A stretch of DNA of 64,000 nucleotides from MPNO01 sp965205995 (GCA_965205995.1 OZ242200.1:2480001-2544000), one strand, 5' to 3'; counted from the first letter of the stretch, positions 51,501-60,290 are shown. Notes: generated by a model from the sequence alone, not told the origin. A program made the numbers and translations.

Positions 51501-52432
51501 CTACCGCCAGTCGTCGATCGCGAAGATGCCCGGCACGCCGTACCCCTCGCCCGCGGGGCGGAGATGGCGACGGCGTTCATGAAGCTTCGATAGCCGCGCT
51601 CACGCAAGATCCGATAGACCTCGCGCCTTCCGGTATTGGTGCCGGCGGCGATGGCGCCTGCGCCGCGCCGCGCGGCGAGCGCCTCCGAGGAAGCGAGGAG
51701 ATCCCCGAGATCGCCTTCCGCGTCGGGGCCCGGCCTCACCGCCGCCGCCTTGACGAACAGGAGGGCCGAATTGCCTTCGCTGCCGGCGCCGTGATGGCAG
51801 ACGGCATAACCCGCGAGCCCCGCCCCGCCGTCGGACCGATCCAAGAGTACCGTATCGCCGAGCCCGTGACCGAGCACCGACGCGATTTCGCGCGTGTGAT
51901 CGAGGCCGGGATAGACCGCGTCCGCCACCTCGCGGCAGGCATCGCAGTCGGCTCGATCGGTCAGAAGCCGCGCGCGCGCGGGCATCGCCGTCGGCCGTAC
52001 CTCGCGCCGCAGCACCGAGATGAGCCGCTGGACCTCGAAGCCGAGGGATTCGTAAAGCCGGACATGGCGCGTCGAGTGCGGGTGGGTCAGCAGCCCGGCG
52101 AAATCGTGGCCGCGCGAATCGAGCAGGTCGAGCAGCGCCTCGGTCAGCCTGCGTCCGATCCCCGCGCTCCAGCGATCGGGATGGACGGTGAGCGGGCCGA
52201 GCAGGCCGACGCTTCCCCAGTTCGTCACCAGCCCCGAGCCGACGATGCCGTCTTCGGTCTCGGCGACCAGAACCCCCGACGGGTCGGCCAGGAAACGCGG
52301 CCGGACGAGCCCGCCGTCGCCGCGGAAGGACAGCGGATCGGGGAGGCCGAAGAAGGTTCCGAAGGCGAGCCGGCAGACATGCTCCGCCCGCTCGATGTCG
52401 GCCTCGGCGAGGGGCCTGATCGCGATTTTCAT
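51501..52432 (-). CDS. GNAT-family N-acetyltransferase, apparent C-terminal frameshift
   Basis: An N-terminal GNAT domain is clear: RPLAEADIERAEHVCRLAFG, VGLLGPLTVHPDRWSAGIGR with the acetyl-CoA loop, and RLYESLGFEVQRL. A second half (ALAARRGAGAIAAGTNTGRR, ERGYRSFMNAVA) follows. The frame then runs on into the neighbouring repeat, giving RSTTGGRGGG. Shifting one base around 51553-51575 instead gives RPAGEGYGVPGIFAIDDWR and a stop at 51501, a common ending for this family. A missing base is therefore likely, real or an assembly error. The uncorrected frame ends at 51452. The start overlaps the FAH gene stop (ATGA). Confidence 0.75.
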
Positions 52433-53286
52433 CCGGCCGCCCGGACCGCGACCTCCATCGCGCCGATGCCCTCGATCTCGCAGCGCATGACGTCGCCGGG
52501 CTGCACCGGTCCGACGCCCTCGGGCGTGCCGGTCATGATCACGTCGCCGGGATAGAGCGTGTAGTGGCGGGACGCGTAGGCGATCAGCCGGCGGCAGTCG
52601 AAGATCTGGTTCGCGGTGGTCGAATCCTGGCGCAGCTCGCCATTGACCCAGAGCCGGAGGGCGAGCGCATCGGGATCGGCGATCTCGTCGGCGGTCACCA
52701 TCCAGGGGCCGAGCACCGAATAGCTGTCGATCGCCTTGCGGAGGCTGCGGTCCTCGCGGCCGCGGACCGTCATGTCGAGGCCGATCGCGTAACCCGCGAC
52801 ATGGTCGAGCGCGTCCGCCTCGGCGACATCCTTCGCGCTACGCCCGACGATCATCGCGAGCTCGAGCTCGTGGTCGTTGCGCCGGTCGGTGTAGCGCAGC
52901 GCCACCCCCTCGGACGGCCCGACCGGGACCGGGTTCTTGAGGAACAGCCCGTATTGGTCGATCGCGCTCGCCGCGGTGCCGAAGGTGATCCCGGGGTCGG
53001 CGTTGGCCTCGTCGATATGGGCGCGGTAGTTGGCCGGCGCGCCGATCACCTTGGTCGGGTTGGCGACCGGGCTCAACAGGGAGACGCTCTTGTGGAGCTG
53101 GACGAAGCCCCATTTGCGGCGCTCTTCCACCTCTTCGCGCACCGCATCGAGCGCGGCGATCAGCCGGTCGCCGGGCGGCAGCGGCCAGCGCCATTCGCCC
53201 GCGGCCCCGATCGCCTCGGTCACGTCGATCAACTGCTCGCCGGCGACGAGGCCGAGCTTCTGGTCGTTATAGCGGCAGAGCTTCAT
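52429..53286 (-). CDS. Fumarylacetoacetate hydrolase-family protein
   Basis: A 285-residue FAH-family enzyme. KVIGAPANYRAHIDEANADP near residue 80, KNPVPVGPSEGVALRYTDRR near 117, NDHELELAMIVGRSAKDVAE near 137, and GYAIGLDMTVRGREDRS near 165 include the metal acidic residues; VIMTGTPEGVGPVQPGD closes it. Such enzymes hydrate or cleave 2-keto-3-deoxy or catechol meta-cleavage acids. It follows the acid-sugar dehydratase by nine bases, which suits a route from a sugar acid to a 2-keto-3-deoxy acid and on to cleavage. It overlaps the GNAT start by four bases. Confidence 0.9.
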   Translation of the reverse strand: MKLCRYNDQKLGLVAGEQLIDVTEAIGAAGEWRWPLPPGDRLIAALDAVREEVEERRKWGFVQLHKSVSLLSPVANPTKVIGAPANYRAHIDEANADPGITFGTAASAIDQYGLFLKNPVPVGPSEGVALRYTDRRNDHELELAMIVGRSAKDVAEADALDHVAGYAIGLDMTVRGREDRSLRKAIDSYSVLGPWMVTADEIADPDALALRLWVNGELRQDSTTANQIFDCRRLIAYASRHYTLYPGDVIMTGTPEGVGPVQPGDVMRCEIEGIGAMEVAVRAAG

Positions 53287-53295
53287 GGGAATGCC

Positions 53296-54384
53296 TCATT
53301 CCGCGACGCGCCAGGCATCTCGCGCGCCGGACGCCCAGGCGAGGCCGTGACCGGGCGCGTCGCCGGGCGTCATCGTCCCATTCTCGTCCATCGCGACAGG
53401 GCTGTCGAACAGGGGTTCCAGCAGCGGGAAGTCTTCCAGCCAGCCTATATTGGGCAGCGCGCAGGCGAGATGGACGAACAGCGCCGGCAGGAAATGCGGC
53501 GAGACGGAGACATCGTGATATTCCGCGATGCGGCCCGCCCGCAGGCATTCGCTGATCCCGCCCATCATCGCGAGGTCGGGCTGGAGCACCGCGCAGGCAT
53601 CGGCCGCCAGATAGGGTTTGACCTCGACCGCGCCTTGCAGATGTTCGCCGGTGGCGATGGCAATCGAGGTCTTCTTGGCGAGCGCGGCGTAGCCGTGCAG
53701 CGCATCCGCCGGCAACGGCTCCTCCAGCCAGAGCGCGTTCACCGCCGCGCATTCATTGGCGAGCCAGATCGCCCGGGCGAGATCGCAGCGCTCGTTCGCA
53801 TCGACCATCAGGTCGACGCCCCCGGGCAGCGCCGCGGCAACCGCGCGCATCCGTGGCGCATCGGCGCGATTGCCGGCGAGGCGGAGCTTCACCGCCTTGC
53901 AGCCGCGCCCGGCATAGGCGAGCGCCTGGGCGACGGCGGATTCGGGGTCCTGGTCGGGCCGGAACCCGCCCGAGCCGTAGACCGGAACCGTCCGCGCCGC
54001 GCCGCCGAGCGCGGTGTAGAGCGGCACCCCCATCGCGCAAGCGTGCAGATCCCAGGCGGCGACGTCGATGGCGGCGATCGCGACATAGCCGATGCCGCGC
54101 CCCACCCGGTTGAGCGACCCGGCGAGGCGGCGCCACAGGGTCTCGGGGGGCGCACAGTCCTCGCCGGCGACGAAGCGCGCCAACAGGTCGCCGGCCGCCG
54201 CCTTCACCACCGCGCCGCCGCCGCCCAGCACATAGCTGAAGCCGGTCCCGGTCTCGCCCTCGGAATCCTCCAGCGAGACGACGATCACGTCGACCGCCGT
54301 GATCCCCGATCCGCCCGTGGGCCCGGCCAGCGGGTAGCGCCAAAGCTCCGCCTCGGCGCTGGCGTAGCGTCTCGCCCCCGGCAC
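53296..54384 (-). CDS. Mandelate racemase/muconate-lactonizing (enolase-superfamily) dehydratase
   Basis: A 362-residue enolase-superfamily enzyme. KAVKLRLAG near residue 148 carries the K-x-R motif in place of the Lys-x-Lys pair. VDLMVDANERCDLARA (Asp), LWLEEPLPADALHGY (Glu) and SIAIATGEHLQG (Glu) are the three metal ligands; SVSPHFLPALFVHLACALPN has the catalytic His. Such enzymes dehydrate acid sugars or racemise hydroxy acids. It is the third gene of a five-gene operon with an FAH-family protein downstream. The exact acid sugar is not predictable. Confidence 0.88.
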   Translation of the reverse strand: MPGARRYASAEAELWRYPLAGPTGGSGITAVDVIVVSLEDSEGETGTGFSYVLGGGGAVVKAAAGDLLARFVAGEDCAPPETLWRRLAGSLNRVGRGIGYVAIAAIDVAAWDLHACAMGVPLYTALGGAARTVPVYGSGGFRPDQDPESAVAQALAYAGRGCKAVKLRLAGNRADAPRMRAVAAALPGGVDLMVDANERCDLARAIWLANECAAVNALWLEEPLPADALHGYAALAKKTSIAIATGEHLQGAVEVKPYLAADACAVLQPDLAMMGGISECLRAGRIAEYHDVSVSPHFLPALFVHLACALPNIGWLEDFPLLEPLFDSPVAMDENGTMTPGDAPGHGLAWASGARDAWRVAE

Positions 54385-54388
54385 CGCC

Positions 54389-54796
54389 TCAGCCCTCCGC
54401 CCGCTTTATCGTGAGCCGGACGGGATCGCCGTCCTCGATGCCGAGCGCCGCGCGCAGATTGACTTCGGCGACGATCTCGATCTGGGCGGGCGGGTAGCCC
54501 TCGATCTCGGGATAGACGATCGCGCCCTCGATCCTGCCCTCGACCAGCACCTTGTAGCAGCGCGCGTCGCAGTCATGCGGCCCGTCATTGGGGTTTTCCA
54601 TGCGGATGCCGGGGGTCCGCCGGAGCCGCACCCAGACCGGCATCGCATCGGGATCGTCGACGACGATGTTGAGGGTCCCGGGCCAGGGGTCGATCCCGAG
54701 CCGGGCCGCGAACTGCTCGCGCGCCCAGGGAAGCCGGGTGAAATGCCTGCCCTGGCCGATACCGCTGGCCAGCCGGCCCAGGATCTCCCCGGTCAT
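54389..54796 (-). CDS. DUF120 / archaeal-type riboflavin kinase-like protein
   Basis: A 135-residue single-domain protein. MTGEILGRLASGIGQGRHFT matches the Gly-rich N-terminal motif, ARLGIDPWPGTLNIVVDD near residues 32-49 matches the PYPGTLN signature, and EIVAEVNLRAALGIEDGDPV matches the C-terminal motif of the RibK/DUF120 cradle-loop barrel. In archaea this is a CTP-dependent riboflavin kinase. Bacteria normally use RibF, so a nucleotide-binding or regulatory role is possible. No HTH domain is attached. It lies between the desaturase and the acid-sugar dehydratase, four to five bases from each. Confidence 0.78.
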   Translation of the reverse strand: MTGEILGRLASGIGQGRHFTRLPWAREQFAARLGIDPWPGTLNIVVDDPDAMPVWVRLRRTPGIRMENPNDGPHDCDARCYKVLVEGRIEGAIVYPEIEGYPPAQIEIVAEVNLRAALGIEDGDPVRLTIKRAEG

Positions 54797-54801
54797 AAGA
54801 G

Positions 54802-55812
54802 TCAGGCCGCGGGCGGCGCCCAGGCGAGGCGCGCCGCGGATCCCACGGGCCTGACTTCGGCGTCCTCGAGCAGGCCAGCGTCGCGCAATGCCCGATGGGC
54901 GCTCGGCAGGTTGTAATGCGGCAGCGAGGGGTAGAGATGGTGCTCCAGATGGTAGTGGACGTGGTGCGGAAAGATCAGCCACATCAGCCAGCCCGGCCCC
55001 AGATTGGTGCGCGCGTCGCGCCAGGAATCGCCGGTCTCCGTGGTCATGCCGTGTTCGAGGATCGAGCGGAAGCGCAAGAGCGGCTGCAGCAGGAACCAGA
55101 GCGGGATCGCCCAGAGCAGCAGATACTCCCGAAAGAAGCCGAAGGCGATGGCGGCGACCGGCAGGGCCAGATGGAACGCCGCCACCGCCCAGCGGTCGTT
55201 CAGCGCGTCGCGGCGCAGTTTGGGCGAGGTGTCGCCCAGCGGATCGCTCTTCGCCCCGTCGATCCGGGCGGCGGACGGCGCGCCCCAGAAATAGGCATAG
55301 GTCTTCCACGCCGTGAGCCCCGCGGCGTCCCGCAGCAGCTTGCCGGCGAGATAGGTCCGGCCGCGCGGATAACCGCCATGGATCGGCGTGTCCGGATCCT
55401 GCCTGCCGAACAGGTGGTTGTGGTGCAGCCGGTGGATCACCCGGTAGGAGAACATCGAGATGCCGCCCGGCGTCGCGCATAGCCGGCCGACAAGATCGTT
55501 CAGCCAGCGGGTCTCGTAGAGGCGGTAATGCACCGCTTCGTGGGCCAGAATGAACAGCGCCTGCGCCCGCGTCGCCATCAGGATCATGCAGGGCGCGACG
55601 ACCCACCATTCTGGAAACCGGATCGCCAGCGCCAGCAGCAGGGCGATTTCGAGCCAGGTCCGCAACACCGAGAATGTGGAGCGCAGCGGGTCGAGCCGCG
55701 TCAGCTCCTTGATCGACGCGGGCTCCAGCCCGCGGCGTCCGCCGAGATCGTCGTGGAACTCGTCGCGCTTGCGCCCGGCCGGTTCCGATGGAATGGCGCT
55801 CGTGGCGTTCAT
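54802..55812 (-). CDS. Fatty acid desaturase-family di-iron membrane protein
   Basis: A 336-residue membrane enzyme with the three His boxes: ILAHEAVHYRLYE near residue 90, VIHRLHHNHLFG near 124, and HVHYHLEHHLYPSLPHYNLP near 280. Four to six membrane segments lie between. Such enzymes desaturate or hydroxylate lipids or sterol-like and carotenoid substrates using a di-iron centre. It is the first gene of a five-gene minus-strand operon; its start diverges from tRNA-Gly across 136 bases. Desaturases of this short type also include beta-carotene hydroxylase-like proteins, so the substrate is open. Confidence 0.9.
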   Translation of the reverse strand: MNATSAIPSEPAGRKRDEFHDDLGGRRGLEPASIKELTRLDPLRSTFSVLRTWLEIALLLALAIRFPEWWVVAPCMILMATRAQALFILAHEAVHYRLYETRWLNDLVGRLCATPGGISMFSYRVIHRLHHNHLFGRQDPDTPIHGGYPRGRTYLAGKLLRDAAGLTAWKTYAYFWGAPSAARIDGAKSDPLGDTSPKLRRDALNDRWAVAAFHLALPVAAIAFGFFREYLLLWAIPLWFLLQPLLRFRSILEHGMTTETGDSWRDARTNLGPGWLMWLIFPHHVHYHLEHHLYPSLPHYNLPSAHRALRDAGLLEDAEVRPVGSAARLAWAPPAA

Positions 55813-55948
55813 GGCGTCAGGATAGACCAGGAATGCGGCTCGTCGAACTCGATTCCGCGCGCCAGGAAGCCGGTATTCTCCGCACCGGGGCCGGCGCGGA
55901 ACCCGACGGTTTGAAGACCGCCCGGGCGCGGGTAGAATACCGCCCAGA

Positions 55949-56023
55949 GCGGGTGTAGTTCAGCGGTAGAACGTCAGCTTCCCAAGCTGGATGTCAGGGG
56001 TTCGACTCCCCTCACCCGCTCCA
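55949..56023 (+). tRNA. tRNA-Gly (anticodon CCC)
   Basis: A 75-base cloverleaf including an encoded CCA. The acceptor stem GCGGGTG pairs with CACCCGC, followed by T and CCA. The D arm contains AGTTCAGCGGTAGAAC; the anticodon stem TCAGC/GCTGG closes loop TTCCCAA with anticodon CCC; the T arm is GGGGTTCGACTCCCC. It decodes GGG. It stands alone between the divergent desaturase and the ornithine cyclodeaminase gene. Confidence 0.97.
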
Positions 56024-56088
56024 TACTCTTTCCCGGGATCCGCCCCCCGCCGATTGCAACCGCGCCCGCCGTGAACCAGAGTGGCGCG

Positions 56089-57093
56089 ATGCAAGAGATC
56101 TGGATCGACTATCTCAACGCGCTCGACGTCGAGGCGCTGGCGCTCACCGATGCCGAGATCTTCGTCGCCGTGGAGGCGGCGCTCGCCGCCCAGGGGCGGG
56201 GCGAGACGGTCATCGAGCCGCGCGTGCATCTGGTCCCCGAGAGCACGGAAAAGGGTCATTTCAACGTGCTGCGAGGCAGCATCGCGCCGCTCGGCGTCGC
56301 CGGGGTGAAGGTGGTCGGCGATTTCATCGACAACTTCAAGCGCGGGCTGCCGTCGGAGATGGCGCTGCTCAATCTGTTCGACCCGGAGACCGGGATGCCG
56401 AAGGCGGTGCTCGACGCCAGCTCGATCACCGACATGCGCACCGGCGCCATGACCGCCATCGGCGCGAAATACCTGGCGCGGAAGGACTGCCGGGTGCTCG
56501 GCCATATCGGCGCGCGCGGCACCGCCTATTGGAACGTGCGGCTGCTCGACCATGTGTTCGACTTCGAGGAAATCCGCGTTCACTCGCGCCGGCCAGAGAG
56601 CCGGGAGTCCTTCGGGCGCCGGCTCGCCGCCGCGCTCGGCAAGCCGATCGTGGTGACCGACAACTGGCGCGACTGCCTGGAAGGGGCCGACATCATGGTC
56701 GAGGCGTCGCGGCTGCCGGCGCCGGAGGCGCATTTCAGGACCGAGTGGATCGAGCCGGGGACGTTCGTCGTCCCCTACGGCACGATGAGCGCGGTCGAGC
56801 TTTCTCTCACGGATATCATGGACAAGATGGTGGTCGACGACTGGGGCCAGTGCGGTCCGGGACGCCCGTTCGGCGCGCTCCGCCGCCATGTCGACGAGGG
56901 GAAGCTCACCGAAGAGACGCTCCATGCCGAGCTCGGCCAGATCGTCGCCGGACTCCGGCCGGGCAGGGAGAGCGCGGACGAGACGATCCTCTTGTGGCAT
57001 CGCGGGCTGGCGACCAGCGATATCGCGCTGGGCTGGGCGATGCTGGAGAAGGCGGCGCGGATGGGCATCGGCCAGAAGCTGCGATTCGCGTGA
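56089..57093 (+). CDS. Ornithine cyclodeaminase/mu-crystallin-family protein
   Basis: A 334-residue NAD(P)-binding protein. RVHLVPESTEKGHFNVLRGS near residue 44, GVAGVKVVGDFIDNFKRGLP near 70, ASSITDMRTGAMTAIGAKYL near 107 and the Rossmann strand VLGHIGARGTAYWNVRLL near 135 match the family. VFDFEEIRVHSRRPESRESF follows. Members are ornithine cyclodeaminases, ketimine reductases or alanine dehydrogenases. The GxGxxG motif is altered (HIGARGTA). The ATG at 56089 was chosen over an upstream GTG at 56071. It is convergent with the third TRAP operon. Confidence 0.87.
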   Translation: MQEIWIDYLNALDVEALALTDAEIFVAVEAALAAQGRGETVIEPRVHLVPESTEKGHFNVLRGSIAPLGVAGVKVVGDFIDNFKRGLPSEMALLNLFDPETGMPKAVLDASSITDMRTGAMTAIGAKYLARKDCRVLGHIGARGTAYWNVRLLDHVFDFEEIRVHSRRPESRESFGRRLAAALGKPIVVTDNWRDCLEGADIMVEASRLPAPEAHFRTEWIEPGTFVVPYGTMSAVELSLTDIMDKMVVDDWGQCGPGRPFGALRRHVDEGKLTEETLHAELGQIVAGLRPGRESADETILLWHRGLATSDIALGWAMLEKAARMGIGQKLRFA

Positions 57094-57128
57094 CCGCCCG
57101 ACGATCGCGTGTTCGCGGATGAGCGAAC

Positions 57129-58574
57129 CTATTTGAGCTTGCCGGGCAGCCAGGTCGCGACCTCGGGCACGGCGATCAGGAGGACCAGGACCGCAAGCTC
57201 GATCAGGATGAACGGCATGGCGGACCTCACCACCTGGCCGAGGGTGACGTGGAACGGCGCCACCCCCTTCATCACATAGAGCAGGAGCCCGAAAGGCGGG
57301 GTGAGAAGGCTGATCTCCATGGTGATCAGCATCAGCACCATCAGCCAGATGACGTCGATGTCGAACACCGCCTGCAGCGATTGCGCGCCGAGAAGGAAGA
57401 ACGGCAGGGTGAGCAGCAGCATGCTCACCTGGTCCATGAAGGCGCCGAGGAACAGAAGCACGGCCATCATGATGATCACGACCGCGAGCGGCGTGAGCTC
57501 CATCGCGGTGACCGCCTGCAGCAGACCGTCGGTCGCGCCGGAATTCGACAGAGCCTGGCTGAACACCAGCGACCCCGCGATGATGAACAGGATCATCGTG
57601 TTGATCTTGGCGGTTTCCATCAGCGACTTGGCGATCGCCCGCCAGCCGAAATCGGCGCCCTCGATGCCGGTGATGGTGACAACGCGCCGGAACAGCTTGA
57701 AGAAATAGCACGCCGCCAGCGCGGCTAGGCAGCCGAGCGCCGCGGCCTCGGTCGGGGCGGCGATCTTGAAGAAGATGCTGCCGACGACGACCACGAAGAT
57801 GATCATCAGCGGCAGGATGTAGAGCAGGAACGGCAGCACCCGGTTGACGGCCTGCCGGTAGCGGCCTTCATAGGTGCATGACAGGCGGGTCGCCCCGCCG
57901 AAATTGAGGGCGATCGTCACCGGCCGGTCGAGCGCGCTGGTATCGGGGTCATAGGCCGGCGCGAGCTCGGGGTTGATCATGCAGCGCCCGACCACATAGG
58001 CGAAGAACAGGACGGCCATCAGGACGCCGGGGACGATCCCGGCGATCAGCAGAAGCGCCACCGACTGCTCGGCGAGGCTGGCGAGCAGCACCGCGAGCGC
58101 CGAGGGCGGGATCAGCATGGCGATGCCGCCGACCGCCATGATCGGCCCCATGGAGATCGACGGCTGGTAGCCGCGCTTCACCATGTCGGGCAGCAGCACC
58201 GAACCCAGGATCGCGGTGTTGGCGATGGTCGAGCCCGACAGCGAGGAGAAGATCGTCCCGCCGACGATGGAAACCACCGAGAGCCGGCCGGGCACGCGCG
58301 CGATCATCCGGTCGATCGCCCCGATCGCCTTGAACGCGACGCCGGTCTGGAGAAGGATCTCGCCCATCAGCAGGAATAGCGGGATCGGCGCCAGGGTGAA
58401 CTTGATCGCGTTGTGGAACTCGGCCGGCATAAACACCAGGCCGATATCGCCGTTGATGAACAGGAACGTGCCGAGCACGTTGGCGGCGAAGAAGGCGAAC
58501 GCGACCGGCAGGCCGAGGAACATCGCGCTGCACACGGTCCCCAGCAGCAGGATGAAGGCGTAGTACCACTCCAT
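57129..58574 (-). CDS. TRAP transporter large permease DctM
   Basis: A 481-residue large permease. MGEILLQTGVAFKAIGAIDR near residue 70, SSLSGSTIANTAILGSVLLP near 110, AMLIPPSALAVLLASLAEQ near 152, NTMILFIIAGSLVFSQALS near 320 and MEISLLTPPFGLLLYVMKGV near 420 are DctM signatures. The ~75-residue insert near residues 205-280 (CMINPELAPAYDPDT and YRQAVNRVLPFLLYILPLMI) is a subfamily extension. It is the last gene of dctP-dctQ-dctM, with a start three bases after the dctQ stop. Confidence 0.92.
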   Translation of the reverse strand: MEWYYAFILLLGTVCSAMFLGLPVAFAFFAANVLGTFLFINGDIGLVFMPAEFHNAIKFTLAPIPLFLLMGEILLQTGVAFKAIGAIDRMIARVPGRLSVVSIVGGTIFSSLSGSTIANTAILGSVLLPDMVKRGYQPSISMGPIMAVGGIAMLIPPSALAVLLASLAEQSVALLLIAGIVPGVLMAVLFFAYVVGRCMINPELAPAYDPDTSALDRPVTIALNFGGATRLSCTYEGRYRQAVNRVLPFLLYILPLMIIFVVVVGSIFFKIAAPTEAAALGCLAALAACYFFKLFRRVVTITGIEGADFGWRAIAKSLMETAKINTMILFIIAGSLVFSQALSNSGATDGLLQAVTAMELTPLAVVIIMMAVLLFLGAFMDQVSMLLLTLPFFLLGAQSLQAVFDIDVIWLMVLMLITMEISLLTPPFGLLLYVMKGVAPFHVTLGQVVRSAMPFILIELAVLVLLIAVPEVATWLPGKLK

Positions 58575-58577
58575 CGT

Positions 58578-59108
58578 TCAGAACCCGGACCCGGCGGGGG
58601 TGACCGCGTCCTCTTCAAGGACGTCCGCCGCGCGTCGGAGACGGAAGGCGAACTCGATCGCCAGCAGGAGGAACGAGAGCGCGAAGACCGCCATCATGTA
58701 GCCGTTCTCGATCCTGAGGTCCTTGTCCGGCAGCGTGCCGTCCTCGAACTCCGAAAGCGTCGCACGCAGGCCGTAGAAGAAGAGCAGCAGGGACAGGAGG
58801 ATGCCTGCGACATCCAGCATTTTCTCAAGCTTGGCGGAGGCGGTCTTCGGCAGCGCCGAGGTGACCACGTCGACGCGGATATGCGCCCCCTGCCGGAGCA
58901 CCCAGGGCGCGCCGATGAAGACGCCGGTATAGAGCGCGTACTCGACCGCCTCGAACAGCCAGGCGAGGTTGCCCCATTTGGTCGTTACCAGGAACAGGTT
59001 GAGCGGGATCAGAACCGCGAACAGGCCGATCGAGACGGCGACCAGCACGGCGAGCCACACGACCAAGCGTGCAAACGCCGCGTCAAGGGCGTCTATGAGG
59101 CTTCCCAT
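58578..59108 (-). CDS. TRAP transporter small permease DctQ
   Basis: A 176-residue four-helix inner-membrane protein. WLAVLVAVSIGLFAVLIPLN is the first segment, APWVLRQGAHIRVDVVTSAL is the conserved DctQ loop (R-x-G-x-H-x-x-V/I-D), and LRIENGYMMAVFALSFLLLA is a late segment. It pairs with the DctM gene directly downstream. It lies 89 bases after dctP, where a strong hairpin is found. Confidence 0.9.
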   Translation of the reverse strand: MGSLIDALDAAFARLVVWLAVLVAVSIGLFAVLIPLNLFLVTTKWGNLAWLFEAVEYALYTGVFIGAPWVLRQGAHIRVDVVTSALPKTASAKLEKMLDVAGILLSLLLFFYGLRATLSEFEDGTLPDKDLRIENGYMMAVFALSFLLLAIEFAFRLRRAADVLEEDAVTPAGSGF

Positions 59109-59149
59109 CCCGCGATTTGCCGGTCAGGGGTTCGGGGTGACGGCGCCGG

Positions 59150-59182
59150 GGCGGAGACCGGCGCCATGCGCCGGTCTCCGCC
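59150..59182 (-). other. Perfect 15-bp hairpin between dctP and dctQ
   Basis: GGCGGAGACCGGCGC (59150-59164) and GCGCCGGTCTCCGCC (59168-59182) are exact reverse complements around a CAT loop. The hairpin starts 16 bases after the dctP stop on the minus-strand transcript and has no T-run. It is a likely mRNA-stabilising or attenuating element that lets the binding protein be made in excess over the permease. Confidence 0.75.
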
Positions 59183-59197
59183 TCCCGTGTGCAACAA

Positions 59198-60184
59198 CTA
59201 CTTTACGACGAACAGCTTCTGGAGCTTTGCCCCGTGCTTGGGGCTGCGCTCCAGCACCTGGGCCCAGGCCGTGTCGGTGGCCGTTTTCGACCACTTCGCG
59301 GCGTCGGCGCCGGTGAAGGCGATGGTCTTCATGCCCTTGCTGGCCATCCAGTCCTTCTGCTTCTTGTACCTGGCCTTGAACTTCGCCCCCGAGGGTTCGG
59401 CGTCGGCTTCGTAGGCGAGACCGAGCTTGGCGATCAGCGCGCGCGCGGCTTCGGGTGTCTTCTTCCACGCCTTGAGGTTCGCCAGGGTATGGAGGGTGGC
59501 GTTGTAGAAGCCGGGGTCGACGCGGAATTTGGTCACCTTGATCCACCCCGGAACCCAGCCCACCGCGGGCCAGCCGAATCCCTGGACGGTGCCGTTCTCC
59601 ATATAGGTATAGACCTGGGCGATGTTGGAAAGCTGGGTCGTCGCGCCCAGCGCCTTGAAGAACGGTGTGTAGACCGGCGATACGCGCATATGGAGGCCGG
59701 TCAAATCCGGCTTGTCGATCGGCTTCGACAGCCACAGATGGAACGGGCCGTTGTCGTCATGCCGGGCGATGAAGTGGAGGTTCTTCTCCGCGAGCAGGCC
59801 CTGCATGTAGTCGATCGCCCCGTTCTTGCGCAGCTCGGCATAGGTCGTGGTGGAAAGCCGGAACACCGGCGCCTCGGGCAGGACATTGCCGAAATAGGCC
59901 TCGGTGCAGCCCACCAGGTCATAGGCGCCCTTGGCGGTTTTCTGGGTCAGCGTGAAGGGGCTGCCGATCGCCGGCGCGCCGCCCTTGAGATCGATCTTCA
60001 CGGTATCCCCGCCCGCGGCGTTGATTTCCTTGACCAACGTCTCGAACGAACGACTCGGCGGGCTGCCGATCGGGAAGCAACTCGCCGCCGTCAGAGTGGT
60101 CGCCGCGGAAGCGGGCGGCGCAGACACGCCCATCGCCGCGGCCGCCAGAGCGGCAGCACATGCAAATCCGATACGCTTGTTCAT
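59198..60184 (-). CDS. TRAP transporter substrate-binding protein DctP
   Basis: A 328-residue periplasmic protein with a Sec signal peptide (MNKRIGFACAAALAAAAMGV, then SAPPASA). The body shows PPSRSFETLVKEINAAGGDT, GLHMRVSPVYTPFFKALGAT near residue 178 and GTVQGFGWPAVGWVPGWIKV near 215. Its pattern belongs to the DctP-like clade that binds carboxylates. It is the first gene of a three-gene operon and is separated from dctQ by a 15-bp hairpin. The ligand is not predictable. Confidence 0.9.
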   Translation of the reverse strand: MNKRIGFACAAALAAAAMGVSAPPASAATTLTAASCFPIGSPPSRSFETLVKEINAAGGDTVKIDLKGGAPAIGSPFTLTQKTAKGAYDLVGCTEAYFGNVLPEAPVFRLSTTTYAELRKNGAIDYMQGLLAEKNLHFIARHDDNGPFHLWLSKPIDKPDLTGLHMRVSPVYTPFFKALGATTQLSNIAQVYTYMENGTVQGFGWPAVGWVPGWIKVTKFRVDPGFYNATLHTLANLKAWKKTPEAARALIAKLGLAYEADAEPSGAKFKARYKKQKDWMASKGMKTIAFTGADAAKWSKTATDTAWAQVLERSPKHGAKLQKLFVVK

Positions 60185-60290
60185 CTGGAGCCTCCCGTGT
60201 TCGTCTGTCCGCTGGCCATGCCAGCAGCGCGTCGAGGGACTCTAAGGGAGTGCCACCCGTGCTGTCCACGCGCGATGTCGGGGCGACGGC

